Counted from the stretch's first letter, positions 47,059-59,954 are shown. The stretch is DNA of 64,000 nucleotides from Polyodon spathula (GCF_017654505.1 NC_054547.1:26681475-26745474); one strand, 5' to 3'. Notes: generated from the letters alone by a model not told the origin. Made by a program: numbers and translations.

Positions 47059-48520
47059 TAATTCAAAATAATAATGATGTTGATGTGTAGCTTCTACTCT
47101 TTGCACTGTTTGCTTATTTATTATAAGATGTGGATCTTGGAGTATTGTTTTAAACTATAGATAGCTCCTAGTTCCTGTCGATGCATTCTGACAATGGTGT
47201 TGGTAGAAATAAAAATAAAATAAAAAAAGGATCCAGTATTTGTAGGCACTTTTGTTCTTTGGGAAACTGAGGCGCTACTCACATTCATTATTGATATATC
47301 GAATGCCTTCAGTTTCCTGCTTCACAGCCGCTCCATTTACTTAGTGTCCTACTTCCTGAAATCTCAAGGGCAGGTGGAGACGAGTGTTCGGGAGACCTGC
47401 TGCTAAATTTAGTGAAAGGCATGTGTCCCTAGACAACTGTATATATCATCTTATGTAAATATACTTTAAGGCTGGGTTTTTTTTGTTTGTTTGTTTGTTT
47501 GTTTGTTTTTTGTTTTTTTGTGGTAGAATAGATACACATTCTATCAATTATGTCTCTTTTTATAAACATCTCACAGCTGCACATAAACACAGATCATCAT
47601 CAGAGGTTCCTTATTCTTTTAACATGGAATATTTTCCCGCTCATTAGTGATCAAATAGTTTGTATTCTTGCAAATATTCTCCCAGGGTGTTTTAATTTGC
47701 AAGAAGGGGGTGGGCAGGTGGCATAGGTATAATTAATGACCAAGCCGAAAAGAGTCTGAAATATTGTTTCTTTAAATATATTTTTATAAAAGCAGCTCCG
47801 AGTGCTACTGTAAACTACATCAAATGTTTGTTTGAATGCTCTTAAAACCTGTCGCAAGATTTCCGTTACATTAGAATGTGAAATATAAGTGAGATATGTG
47901 ATTATAATTCCCTGCTGCTATGTTTTATTAAAACTGCTGCTATTTCAACTGCTCATTTGTCTCATAAGCTATTTTAGATTGCAACTTCATATTTCCAGTA
48001 TTCTACACAAAACACTAACAGTACCCTGTGAGATAAGATGTCTGTCATATTGTGGGGTTTTTTTTGTTTGTTTTTTGTTTTGTTTTGGGTTTTTTTTTTT
48101 TTTTTTTTTGGATAATATATCTGTTTTTGGGTATTGACTTTATAATTTGTACACAGCGTATTGTATGCTTTTCTAGGTCAACACTAAATGCTTTCAGTAT
48201 TAATTTCCTTGACATTGACCTATAACTTAATATGGCTGCTGTAATCAGGCAATGTGGCTTTTTAGGTTTCTGTAATATAGACATTACACTTGAGTTATTT
48301 GTACTAATATTTGTTACACAGCTGTATTACATGTACCAAGTTCCATTACTGGTGCTGTCCAGTAAAGTGAACTGTTTCACTGCCAAATTGTTTTACCTGT
48401 AGTTACACTGCATATATAGCAAAGGATTTTTTACCTATCTAATTTACTTAAGATTTAAAAACCACTCCATTAAAGAACCCATATATTCTACCGCTAGGGG
48501 TGCTTTGGGTTTTTTCACAA
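47059..48520. other. No recognised gene; (GTTT)n at about 47479-47517
   Basis: AT-rich sequence containing a short GTTT tetranucleotide run and T-rich tracts near 48060-48110. Confidence 0.5.
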
Positions 48521-48672
48521 CCACCACCCCCCTCCTATTTTGACTCGTTGTTTTTAATTTCAAATCTGAAAAAAAAAAAATACCTGGGATGTAAAACCAC
48601 CACCCCCCTCCTATTTTGACTCGTTGTTTTTAATTTCAAATCTGAAAAAAAAAAAATACCTGGGATGTAAAA
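48521..48672 (+). repeat. Perfect 76-bp tandem duplication
   Basis: Units 48521-48596 and 48597-48672 are identical over all 76 bases, including an A12 run. The unit begins CCACCACCCCCCTCCTATTT and ends TGGGATGTAAAA. Confidence 0.95.
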
Positions 48673-51600
48673 TAATGTAGTTTGCCCCAATCCCTATATT
48701 ACTTCATAATCAAAGACACCATTATCTTCTTTACATCTCACATTAGAACAAATGTAAGTAATTATTTCATGGCTGATATGTTCTGCTCCTAGTTATCAAG
48801 ATTTAATGAAATGTGCCCCTGATATGAACTGATAATTGGCTTATTGAACAGGTTCTTTGGAAATGAAGTTATCAGCTGGGTTGATTATGAATTAGATGAT
48901 CATTATGGTGAAAGTTATCTGTTAATCCAACCACAGGCATTCTCTGATATATGAGCAAATGATTATTATTATTATTATAATAGTTTAAAAAAATAAATAA
49001 ATACCATTTGTATTATGAACTGTTCCAGGACATTTGCCAGGCATATTAGTTGGTTGTATTAAGATTCACCCAGGGCCTTGAGCATTCTGCTTGCCTAGAT
49101 GTCAATCTAGCTTTGCTCTAAGAACAGGATAAATCCTATTGTGTACTGAGGCAATGGCATTCTTGAACTGACAGCAGGAGTGAGATTGAAGTGTGTATAA
49201 TACGATAAAGAAATGTTTTCCCATGAGGGCAGCTTAGATGTTTTTGGAAACCCATCACTGCCAGGCCCGCTGCAACTGCTAATATCGCATAAACAATCAG
49301 ATATGCCAACTTCACGTGTTAGTGTTGTGGAAACTCCACTGGAAAACCCTGACCTGTGACCTAGACAGATACCATGTTGGAGCAATGTTTTATTGTCTAG
49401 GTGATTAAGATCTAACTCTAGAAGATGTTGGCTTAATACTCAGTACACAACTGTAATGTATAATTCTCTAGGTCACTTTCATGGATATCAAGAAAAAATA
49501 ACCCTTTTGTCAAGAATTTTGCAAAGCTACTGCCTCCGCCAGTATCACAAAATGCAGTGGAGAAGCTGTCTTCAAATTGGGTATTTAGTAGAACAATGTG
49601 GTTCAGAAGTAAATCTGACTTCAGCTTTTTATGTGTAGGTGCTCCTGTAATTATTACCCACAGCTTGGTCTTTTGCAACCAAGTGACTAAAATAGTAGAT
49701 TATTGTTTAAATGCAATCTGAGTGTTGTATCAAACTTAATAGAAAGGCAGTGCTAACAATGTATTTAAAGAAGATTGGGAAATCAGAATAAAGTGTGATC
49801 AACAGTCAGGTTTAATTTAGTCTATGTTTGTGACCTCTAATTGTATAAAGACTGACTTTGCAGTAAACAAACATCTTGTTTTTTGTACCACTTTCATGAC
49901 TTTTGGGTTTAGTGTAACAAAGTGCATGACGTACAGTAAGAACAACATGCATTATGAACCAATGGGCAGATAAATGTATCTGAGTTAATATCCATTCTGC
50001 AGTGTCTGTCACTATGAATGTTGGCTATTGGCAAAGATGCTATGAACAACAATACAGCATGATCCACAAGGACTGAACTGAGACCACCAGAATGTTCACA
50101 GGCTATGCTTACATAAACATTGTGCTACTTTGCGTTTAAAAGAGAAAACAAAAGTAAATGTCCTACAGTATAGCAGTGAACTGACTGATGCATGGTTGGT
50201 TATGTAAAATCTTCCTTTAATAGTGTGTTTTTTTTCCCCCACGTATAAACGCCACAGCATATTTTTTTATTAGCCTTTGTTAGATTCCATGTTTTGGGTC
50301 CCAATCAGCAGGAGAGTGGCTTTGATTGCAAGCAGGGATCCAGTTTTCAGATGCAATTAGAGATAACAAAAAGCACAATGAGCACGGACTGCTACTTCTA
50401 TCAAAGCTGGGTCGTTTCCTCACCCTCCCTGGTTGATTGTGGATTAAAGCTCCCCATCCCTCCACCAAACTATTGATGGAAGTAAGTGTGAATTGTATTA
50501 AGAGAAGTATAAGTGTTTTGTGGATTCCAGGCCAAAAGTTACTATGATGAAACAGGATCAATCCAGAAAGTTGTGCATCTACATATGTATTATACATTAG
50601 TTTCCAGCACTGTATCTGATAATTACATTATTTACAATACCATTCTTATCACCTGATACAATATTGAAAACATAATTTTATTATTTTTTCCATCTTCAGG
50701 GAGCAAAAAAGATATTTCTTTCATATACTGTATAGGCTACCATGAACAGCTCCTATTTGCTTACAGAATAGTTCTGAGAGTTGCAGGGGAGCTGGGATAG
50801 ATGTTTTTTGTTTTTTGGGGGTTATATGTACTCAATTTCCTATCTCATAATGAGCTTCTATGTGTGTATAGCACATACATTTCCAGCACTGCATTTGATT
50901 ACTGCATTATTTACAGAGACTGAAAATAACCTCCTGCAATATAGTATAGTACACCTGCCGCCATCTTTTATAACAGTGCTATTTGGGTTGGTATTGGCAT
51001 TTTTTATTATTTTGTGGAATGGAGCCTGTCTTTCTTTTTTAAGTTATGTATTTAAGTTCTCTTTGTGTACTTTTTTGTCAAAAAAGATTGAAGCTACTTT
51101 TTTAAGCCCAATGCAACTTCATATTGAAATACAGATATGTGTTGACAATGTATTTCTTCATTATATTACATTTTGTGTATGTAATGTTTGCAAATACAAT
51201 ATACTATGTATTTGTGTAGTTTATTTGATATTTGTTCAATAACGAAATTCAATTGATTGTTAATTTCATAATTGGATTTGTGTCGTTCTTTTACTTTAAA
51301 TTATAAATTAAACACTTTCCATGTGAGCTCAGTTATTGCTGCTGACAAAAAATGTTTCATATGTCTTTAAATTGTGTAAGACAAACTATTGTTGTGTAAT
51401 TCCATATACAGTGCATGTATAACACTGACAATATTGAATCAGTTATCTTCGGGTTATCTTTCTATAGGCTGAACTTCACTGAGCTGTAACATCTTCAGCC
51501 TAAAAGTATTCAATTATTATATTACATGAATAACAATGTAATAGCACTGCACATGACATCTCATCTCATAGAAAAGCATCTGGATTTAAAAGTATACCAT

Positions 51601-53498
51601 GAGCTTTTTCAGTGCTTTGCAGAGAAGGATGTATGATGGAGATAACTGTGACCTTTTTGAACTGATGTAGCTGATGAAAATTGGTACTGACAGGATGTAA
51701 AGGGTTAAAGGCTTTTCGGGCAGTCATGTGGTAAAATAAAGCAGAAGACCGCTATGCTATGTAGGAAATGTTTGTGATATGTACATTACGCTTCTCTGTG
51801 TTTTCTTGTATATTCTGTTGTACAACCATTGACCCATGGTTGTTAACCTTTCTTTCCTCCACCACGTTCCATTGCTCTGCACTGCATGGTTATACAATAT
51901 CATACCAATTGTCACCTTACTATTTTCCTTACTATTAAATAGTGTCTGTAATTAGTACCTATTTGGATCACAGTGACAAGCGTCATTCAAAGGGGGGAGA
52001 AGGTTTGCATACCTACAGCTTAACAAAAACTACCTTTAAGCACGGTATTCAAAGTTGGCTGTCAGCAAGGTTTGCCCTCTAATAAGGAATGGTGTACTGA
52101 AGGCTAGAGTGTGGAAGAATGTGGTCAACAGATTTTTTTTTTTTTTTTTTTTTGTGTAAATCAAATTAACATATCCAACTGCTAACGGCAGGATTGGGAA
52201 ATCATGGAGCCAGTTCCTAATTGTCAGGAAAATGACAAAACAGTGGAAATTTAATCCACCGGAGGACAGAAGTTCTTCCTCAAAGCAGTCTTTGAATTTA
52301 TTAGAGTGGGCCATATGCCAAACAGGGAACAAATTAAATACTCCCCTGTTTAGACAAAATGGTACCCTTGGAGATATTTAATCAAGTTGCAATATGTAAC
52401 TGTGGTAGGGGCACTGTCTTTAGCTGGGTGATGAAGTACTGCATAAACTGGCAGCACTACTATGAAATAGGTCCCAGAGGTGTAAACAACAGAGTAAATG
52501 TCTTGATTTAATCAGTTTTGTGACAACTGGTCAGGGATCTTGTAATGGATGTAAAGCAACCGATAATAAATTCAGAGAAATGTTAATAAATGTAAAACAA
52601 TATAAACTAAATTTAAAAAAATAAAAATAAATTTAAAATAAATAAATAAAATAAATACAGAGAACAACAAGAATGATTTCCAGTAGCATATTGAAAATGT
52701 GTTGAGAAAGGAACATGATATATTGTTAAAATAGTTTGCAATTATTGGATACTGAATCTATACCAAGCTATTGATATATTTTGTATAAGTGCAAAATAAA
52801 TCCAACAAGATTATTCAAGATTTTAATCTTTTACATTCTTAACAAAATTGCAAAATCCTTCAGGCTACATACAGTACTGTAGTATTACAGAAAGTCATAT
52901 AGACACAAAATCTTCAAAGCCTGACAGTAGATAGAGCTGGTGGTACCCAATGCCTCTGTACACAGATAGGCTTCCTGGACAGCAAGACTAAACCCTCTGA
53001 AGCTATACGTTTCACAGTAAGCTGCCTTTAATTGTACTCAGGGATTTAAAAAACAGTATTATAGCTGACACAGTTTCTGCACATTTTTAGTTTCCCTAAG
53101 CTTATCTACTGCTTATCTCTTATTGTCTCCAGTCTGCAACAATTATATACAGATATAAAATGGGTTTGGAGATATCTGAGTCCTGATTGGCTGATAGGCA
53201 TTCTAAGCCATTTAATTATTACAGTACAACCAATGGGTAAAAACAAGTTCCAGCAACTAAGACTTTTTACAAACAGATTTTATTGCTCTGAGCATGTGAT
53301 TGGGTTCATTTTCTTCCAGTGAAAGGTTACAATGTTTTATTCCTGCTTACCATATGCTTCACATCAGAGTTACATGGCTCTGTATTAGAATTTCAGCACA
53401 ATTTCTTTTTTTTAATAATATAAACTTGACAAGGTGGCGAGGGCCATTATAGCATCCCCAGCAGGCTGCATGCAGCCCACAGGATTCCTACCCCTGCC
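48673..53498. other. No recognised gene
   Basis: Long AT-rich stretch. A 153-codon hydrophobic frame at 50781-51242 has the composition of random AT-rich sequence. An A/T-rich AAATAA patch lies at 52610-52660. Just before 53499, read on the minus strand, CAGGGGTAGGAATCC resembles one end of a hAT element without a partner. Confidence 0.45.
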
Positions 53499-54342
53499 TT
53501 AAAGAGTAAGTAGCGGGTTACCAAAAAATATACCATTACATGTCCCCACATGTTGCTACAACTTTTTAAATAATGTACCTGTAATTTATATTTTCATTGT
53601 TAACATCCTGACAACTTTTTATATTTTATACATTTAAAGTCTGTTTCAAAGCTTTTTCAAAATGGCTTTTTCTAGTGCACTGATGTCAAATGCAGCAATA
53701 ACGATCCATGATGTGGTATGGAAAGGAAAAGCCAGACCATTTGTTATTGTGTTATGCACTAGAGTGGCCATTTTGAAAATAGCTTTGAAATTAACTTTAA
53801 GGTATAAGTGTAAAAAATTGTCTGGATGTTAACAACGAAAAGAAAAATTACACGTGTTACAAGGTAACTTGACAACCATTAAATGTTTATTTATGTTGTG
53901 GGGGTGGGGGGGGGTTGTTTTTTTTAACTTTGAATCAACCTTTTTCTATTACTGCATTTGGGACGTATTAATGTGTTTTTTTTTCTTATTTGTATTCCCT
54001 ATATTGTGCTTTGTGTTGCTCCTTGCCCTTCCCCACGAGGAAATGACAGCTGCTGCCAATTTACGCTGATGAGGAGAAAGGCACTAAACAATGCATCTGT
54101 GAACTTCCATGAGTATAAAAGAGATAGAGGGGAGAGTGAGAAAAAGAGCATGGGAGAGTGAGAAAAAATAGCACGGGGGAGCGAAAAAGAAGAGAGAAAA
54201 AAGTGTGTAAAAAGAAGCAAAGACTGGAGAGAGTAAACAAAGGGGAAAGACTGGAGAAGACTGAAAGCGAGAGCAGAAAAAGACTGAAGGAGACGAGGGA
54301 AAAACATACGAAGGGCAAATCAGAGCGAGAACAAAACACTGT

Positions 54343-54507
54343 CACAGGGAAATGAAACTGAGGGCTACAGAGAAAGCAATGAAGAAGCCAGGGAAAGAAA
54401 TCAGAGTTACTATTGTTATAGGCTGCTGCCACAGGGAAACGAAACTGAGGGCTACAGAGAAAACAACGAAGAAGCCAGAGAAATAAATCAGAATTACTAT
54501 TACAGCA
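54343..54507 (+). repeat. Tandem duplication, period 87 bp
   Basis: Two units begin CACAGGGAAATGAAACTGAG (54343) and CACAGGGAAACGAAACTGAG (54430). They are about 90 percent alike and lie within the leader-like part of the LTR insertion. Confidence 0.9.
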
Positions 54508-54988
54508 GGGAAGCTAAGTATCCTTTTAATTTATACACATGCTTTTTGTGTAACAAAAGCTGTGTTCTTGTGCTTGTTGTATATTAGAATTTGAGTTGTA
54601 TTTATAAGATATTTGCAAGAGGTTATTACTGGGAGGATGGTCGGAAGTTTTTTTTTGTTACGAATGCTTGTTTTGTTGTTTTTATTTAGCTAAATGTTTT
54701 CCTTTTTATCACATTGTATTTAGTTTGCACTTGATTGATTTTGTGTTTTTTTTTTACTTTGTTTTATTTTGATTAAGATATTTGTTCTAATTTATTTATT
54801 TACTGTAATAACCAGTTGCTTATTTTAGAAGTTAATTCCCTTCTGTTAGGCAATCCCGTGTCAACGACCTGACGAAGACGTGATGCAGCTTGCTTGGACC
54901 TTCCACCATGGAGGGTGCCCGATGCATTACAAGCTTAAATTGTCTCTGATCTCTGTAGACAATCTACAGTATCTTCTTTTCTAGTTAG

Positions 54989-54989
<1 letters not shown>

Positions 54990-55054
<65 letters not shown>
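54990..55054. repeat. (TA)n microsatellite
   Basis: About 32 TA units within the LTR-like insertion. Confidence 0.97.
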
Positions 55055-55056
<2 letters not shown>

Positions 55057-55790
55057 TTAACTGTGCTTGCAATTTTTAGTGTTGTATTTTAATTGCATAG
55101 GCCTTTTTAATTGTATTTTATTAGTTTTAATTCTATTTATGTATAATTAGAGAAGCGTAGGGAAGGCCATAGTGTAAAATAGTGCTGACAGATATAGGAT
55201 TCGGCCAGTTAACGCTGCGTACGGGGGAGGGGTAATTGATTGACACCAGTCCTGTTTTAAGGCCCAAATAAATTGGGGAACGGCATGTTAATGACTAGAA
55301 TACCTATAGTTACCAGACAGTAAGGGAGGCCATAGTTGTAACCACCTTGGGATTAGATAGGTGTTAGGAAGATGCTCTCCATTCATTTGATGAAGTACAG
55401 TATGTGTTTGTTTGTTTTAATTGTCTAATAAATCATAGAACTGCATTTTCTGGTGGTTGTGTTCCTGTCTGGGCTGGTGTGGGATTTGAAGTGGTGTGGC
55501 TCCTCTACCGAGTGCTTTGCAGACCTGTGTGCAACCTAGAACTATATAAAGAGTTGTCTTTTTCAACCTAATGTTCTATATTTTGTGCATGGTTAGAACC
55601 CATTCTGGCGTAGTCGGCTACTTTAAAGTATTGCTTCGCTGAGCAAGAGGTGGGTAGAGACTGTTGTCTTTTGCGATGCCATGCCTCCCCCCTTCCCATC
55701 ATCTTGTGACATGTACATTACTTAAACAGTTGTAGCAACACATGGGGACGTATAACTATATTTTCCAGAATTCCACTACTTACTCTTTAA

Positions 55791-56295
55791 TTAACACTCT
55801 GTGATCATCGCTACCATGTCTATATGGAAACAACTCATTTGTGATATCCATTGGCCAATGATTATTATTTTAGAACACAAATATTAATATCATTGGTACT
55901 GTTGCCTTATGTTTCCAAACAACCTAATGTGTTTATTTTCTGTCACATTACACTGTGCTCCTGTTTCAAGATCTATACCTTTTTGTAAGGGTGAAGAGAC
56001 AAAATTGGGACTCCCTTTCAGATGGGTGACTGCATGTGAATAATTTGTATTGACACAGTACAATTAACAAATACTTATTTAACATCCTGGCTGGTACATT
56101 TCAAAGATTCAGACTTCCCCCAAAAGGATCTATACATATGCCAATAAGGGCATTAGTTCAGCACAGAGAATCCGTTTAAGTGAATGGCAGTGAATGAATG
56201 ATGACTGCAATTGCAGATAATTTATGACTGTGAAGGGCGCTCAGGGTCAGAGTGAAATATATATTTGGCCGGAGGTCTCATTCTCGTCCTAGTCG
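55791..56295. other. No recognised feature
   Basis: Spacer between the MITE and a tandem repeat. Confidence 0.45.
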
Positions 56296-56660
56296 GCTGG
56301 AAATACACAAACAGATACATGCATCCCAGTGCCGCAGGTAGGCTGTGGCTATGAGCCACCTCCCCCCAAAAGACAAGACTGCCAAACCATGAATGGAGAA
56401 TAATAAATAATTAACTCACCCCACAATTGGGAGATAAATTGGCTCGAGGCCTCGTCCGTGGGTGCCCAACAGCTACCTGCATGAGGCCTGCTGGAAATAC
56501 ACAAACAGATACATGCATCCCAGTATCACAGATAAGAAGTGACTGTAGCCACCTCTCCCTGAGATGACAAGGCCGCCAAACCATGAATGAATAATGAAAA
56601 ATATTTAACGCTCTCCACAGTGGCACTCTGCCACCTAACCCCCAAATATTTAATTTAATG
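56296..56660 (+). repeat. Tandem duplication, period 194 bp
   Basis: GCTGGAAATACACAAACAGA followed by TACATGCATCCCAGT occurs at 56296 and again at 56490. The two units also share CCAAACCATGAATG. Later parts diverge, so roughly 1.9 units are present. Confidence 0.85.
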
Positions 56661-57191
56661 AAAATCAGCAGCTGAGACACGGCCTGTACCCCAGAGCATG
56701 ACTGCACTGAGGGAGAGAGCCCAGCCTCTCAACCCGACCACCCACCCAGCAGAACTACTAAATACGAACCACTCAGCACTGAGGTAAGGAAAACACCCCT
56801 ACTCACATATTTTTTTATTTTCTTAGGGGGAAACCTCAGGAAATCCATGGCTGAGGGCAACCTTTCCTCCAGGCTCTAAGTGGTCAACTCCCGTTTCGAC
56901 CTCCCAGCTCTTGACTGAGCAGCTGAAACAAAAAAGAAGCGACTAGAAGAAATAGTATGCAGAGCTTTTATGTGCTTGCTGATGATGTTTTGGTTATGGG
57001 TGGATTCTCCTTCCAGAAAAGCAACCAAGTTTACAGTTCCAATATTTTTGCCATGCACAGTACAGTTGGGAATGGAACACAGAAATAAAGAATACTGTCT
57101 GTCTGCATGAAAGAAATAAGTAGAAAACTGGACATTGGGTAAAGTGACATGTGATTTCAAGACAGTCTTGGGACAGGTGGTCACACTAAAT
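56661..57191. other. No recognised feature
   Basis: Mixed-composition sequence. The 102-codon minus-strand frame here has no recognisable domain. Confidence 0.4.
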
Positions 57192-57358
57192 CAGGGGTGT
57201 CCAACCCTGCTCCGGAGAGACACAATCCTGCAGGTTTTCTGGGTATCTTTAAATCAACAATGGCTAAAATAATTGGTCCAATTAAGTAATTGAGAACTCG
57301 GGTGGAGCAAAAACAAGAAGACCCTCCTGCTCTCCAGGACCAGGGCTGGCCACCTCTG
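57192..57358. mobile_element. hAT-type MITE, 167 bp
   Basis: The left end CAGGGGTGTCCAACCCTGCT pairs with the reverse complement of the right end, CAGAGGTGGCCAGCCCTGGT, extending about 28 bp. Flanks CACTAAAT (57184-57191) and CAATAAAT (57359-57366) match at 7 of 8 positions, the 8-bp duplication expected for hAT. Confidence 0.85.
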
Positions 57359-57366
57359 CAATAAAT

Positions 57367-58166
<800 letters not shown>

Positions 58167-58168
58167 TA

Positions 58169-59744
58169 TTGTGCAAAAGTTTTAGGCAGGTGTGAAAAAA
58201 TGCTGTAAAGTAAGAATGCTTTAAAAAATAGACATGTTAATAGATTATATTTATCAATTAACTAAATGCAAAGTGAGTGAACAGAAGAAAAATCTAAATC
58301 AAATCCATATTTGGTGTGACCACCCTTTGCCTTCAAAACAGCATCAATTCTTCTAGGTACACTTGCACAAAGTCAGGGATTTTGTAGGCATATAGTCAGG
58401 TGTATGATTAAACAATTATACCAAACAGGTGCTAATGATCATCAATTCAATATGTAGGTTGAAACACAATCATTAACTGAAACAGAAACAGCTGTGTAGG
58501 AGGAATAAAACTGGGTGAGGAACAGCCAAACCCAGCTAACAAGGTGAGGTTGCTGAAGACAGTTTACTGTCAAAAGTCATACACCATGGCAAGACTGAGC
58601 ACAGCAACAAGACACAAGGTAGTTATACTGCATCAGCAAGGTCTCTCCCAGACAGAAATTTCAAGGCAGACAGGGGTTTCCAGATGTGCTGTCCAAGCTC
58701 TTTTGAAGAAGCACAAAGAAACGGGCAACGTTGAGGACCGTAGACGCAGTGGTCGGCCAAGGAAACTTACTGCAGCAGATGAAAGAGACATCATGCTTAC
58801 TTCCCTTCGCAATCGGAAGATGTCCAGCAGTGCCATCAGCTCAGAATTGGCAGAAAACAGTGGGACCCGTACACCCATCTACTGTCAGGAGAAGTCTGGT
58901 CAGAAGTGGCCTTCATGGAAGACTTGCGGCCAAAAAGCCATACCTCCGACGTGGAAACAAGGCCAAGCGACTCAACTATGCACGAAAACACAGGAACTGG
59001 GGTGCAGAAAAATGGCAGCAGGTGCTCTGGACTGATGAGTCAAAATTTGAAATATTTGGCTGTAGCAGAAGGCAGTTTGTTTGCCGAAGGGCTGGAGAGC
59101 GGTACATGAATGAGTGTCTGCAGGCAACAGTGAAGCATGGTGGAGGTTCCTTGCAAGTTTGGGGCTGCATTTCTGCAAATGGAGTTGGGGATTTGGTCAG
59201 AATTAATGGTCTCCTCAATGCTGAGAAGTACAGGCAGATACTTATCCATCATGCAATACCATCAGGGAGGCATCTGATTGGCCCCAAATTTATTCTGCAG
59301 CATAACAACAACCCCAAACATACAGCGAAAGTCATTAAGAACTAGCTTCAGTGTAAAGAAGAACAAGGAGTCCTGGAAGTGATGGTATGGCCCCCACAGA
59401 GCCCTGATCTCAACATCATCGAGTCTGTCTGGGATTACATGAAGAGAGAGAAGCAACTGAGGCTGCCTAAATCCACAGAAGAACTGTGGTTAGTTCTCCA
59501 AGATGTTTGGGCCAACCTACCTGCCAAGTTCCTTCAAAAACTGTGTGCAAGTGTACCTAGAAGAATTGATGCTGTTTTGAAGGCAAAGGGTGGTCATACC
59601 AAATATTGATTTGATGTAGATTTTTCTTCTGTTCACTCACTTTGCACTTAGTTAATTGATAAATATAAACTATTAACATGTCTATTTTTGAAAGCATTCT
59701 TACTTTACATCATTTTTTCACACCTGCCTAAAACTTTTGCACAG
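58169..59744 (+). mobile_element. Tc1-like transposon with about 200-bp TIRs, DD38E-type
   Basis: The termini read TTGTGCAAAAGTTTTAGGCA and, reverse-complemented at the right, CTGTGCAAAAGTTTTAGGCA. The inverted repeats continue to about 58375 and back to about 59535. TA at 58167-58168 and 59745-59746 fits the target duplication. At 1.58 kb it has the usual full length of a Tc1 element. The right TIR includes the last 25 or so codons of the transposase, so the left TIR holds their antisense copy. It inserted at the edge of a TA microsatellite. Confidence 0.88.
58586..59609 (+). pseudogene. Tc1-like transposase, inactivated
   Basis: The start ATG at 58586 lies in a good Kozak context (CACCATGG). 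HTH 1 (SQTEISRQTGVSRCAVQALL), the GRPR linker (residues 56-59), HTH 2, then the catalytic domain. One frame change near 58865 (one extra base, or two missing) separates the DNA-binding part from the rest, and TAG at 59343-59345 interrupts the catalytic domain. The first catalytic Asp is in WTDESKFE; the second, expected in a QxDNxPKH motif, is Asn in HNNNPKHTAK (codon 59304-59306); the Glu is in IIESVWDYMK (59421). Counting through the stop, 38 residues separate the second and third catalytic positions, where classic Tc1 has 34. It ends at TAT TGA, 59607-59609. Full reading gives about 340 residues, normal for the family. Confidence 0.88.
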
Positions 59745-59762
59745 TAAAACTGTGTCATGACC

Positions 59763-59873
59763 ACACTATATATATACGATATTATATGACACGTTATATA
59801 ATATAATATAATATATATATGTCAATCGTTTGCCCTTATCATATCACGACCTATGGTAAAATATAAGATTTTA

Positions 59874-59951
<78 letters not shown>
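59763..59951. repeat. Interrupted AT repeats ending in (TA)n
   Basis: Imperfect TATA/ATAATA sequence (59763-59820), then a unique patch, then about 38 TA units from 59877 to 59951. Confidence 0.9.

Positions 59952-59954
<3 letters not shown>

Larger units (their letters stand above)
53855..55708 (+). mobile_element. LTR-like insertion inside the MITE
   Basis: The inner ends read TGTTACAAG... and ...CATCTTGTG, with flanks ACACG (53850-53854) and ACATG (55709-55713), a 5-bp duplication with one mismatch; the exact end may be off by 2-3 bases. In plus orientation there is GAGTATAAAAGAG (about 54111), then about 230 bp of almost pure purines, a tandem duplication (54343-54507), a (TA)n tract and AATAAA at about 55427 followed by a GT-rich tail. 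This is the family C plan (TATA, purine-rich leader, AATAAA, GT-rich tail) at greater length. No gag/pol is seen. Confidence 0.6.
53499..55790. mobile_element. TTAA foldback MITE, copy 2, split by an insertion
   Basis: The left arm starts TTAAAGAGTAAGTAGCGGG at 53499 and follows copy 1 (32603) closely. The matching right arm reappears at about 55714 and ends CTACTTACTCTTTAA at 55790. Between them, at the point corresponding to ATTACAGGTACATTA in the arm, 1.85 kb has been inserted (53855-55708). TTAA is present at both outer ends. Confidence 0.8.

Noticed and set aside
50781..51242. 153-codon hydrophobic frame
   Set aside because: Phe/Ile/Leu/Cys-rich composition typical of AT-rich non-coding DNA. 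No motif, no splice-site context and no start context of note.
54061..54432. Minus-strand Ser/Phe/Leu-rich frames of 102-123 codons
   Set aside because: They arise from the complement of the purine-rich leader (CT-rich codons), not from a gene.
55595..55625. CTGGCGTAGTCGGCT as a primer-binding site
   Set aside because: It resembles some LTR-element primer-binding sites but is not placed directly after a convincing LTR end, and I could not match it to a specific tRNA.
58972..59252. Minus-strand frames over the Tc1 transposase
   Set aside because: Antisense shadows of the catalytic domain.
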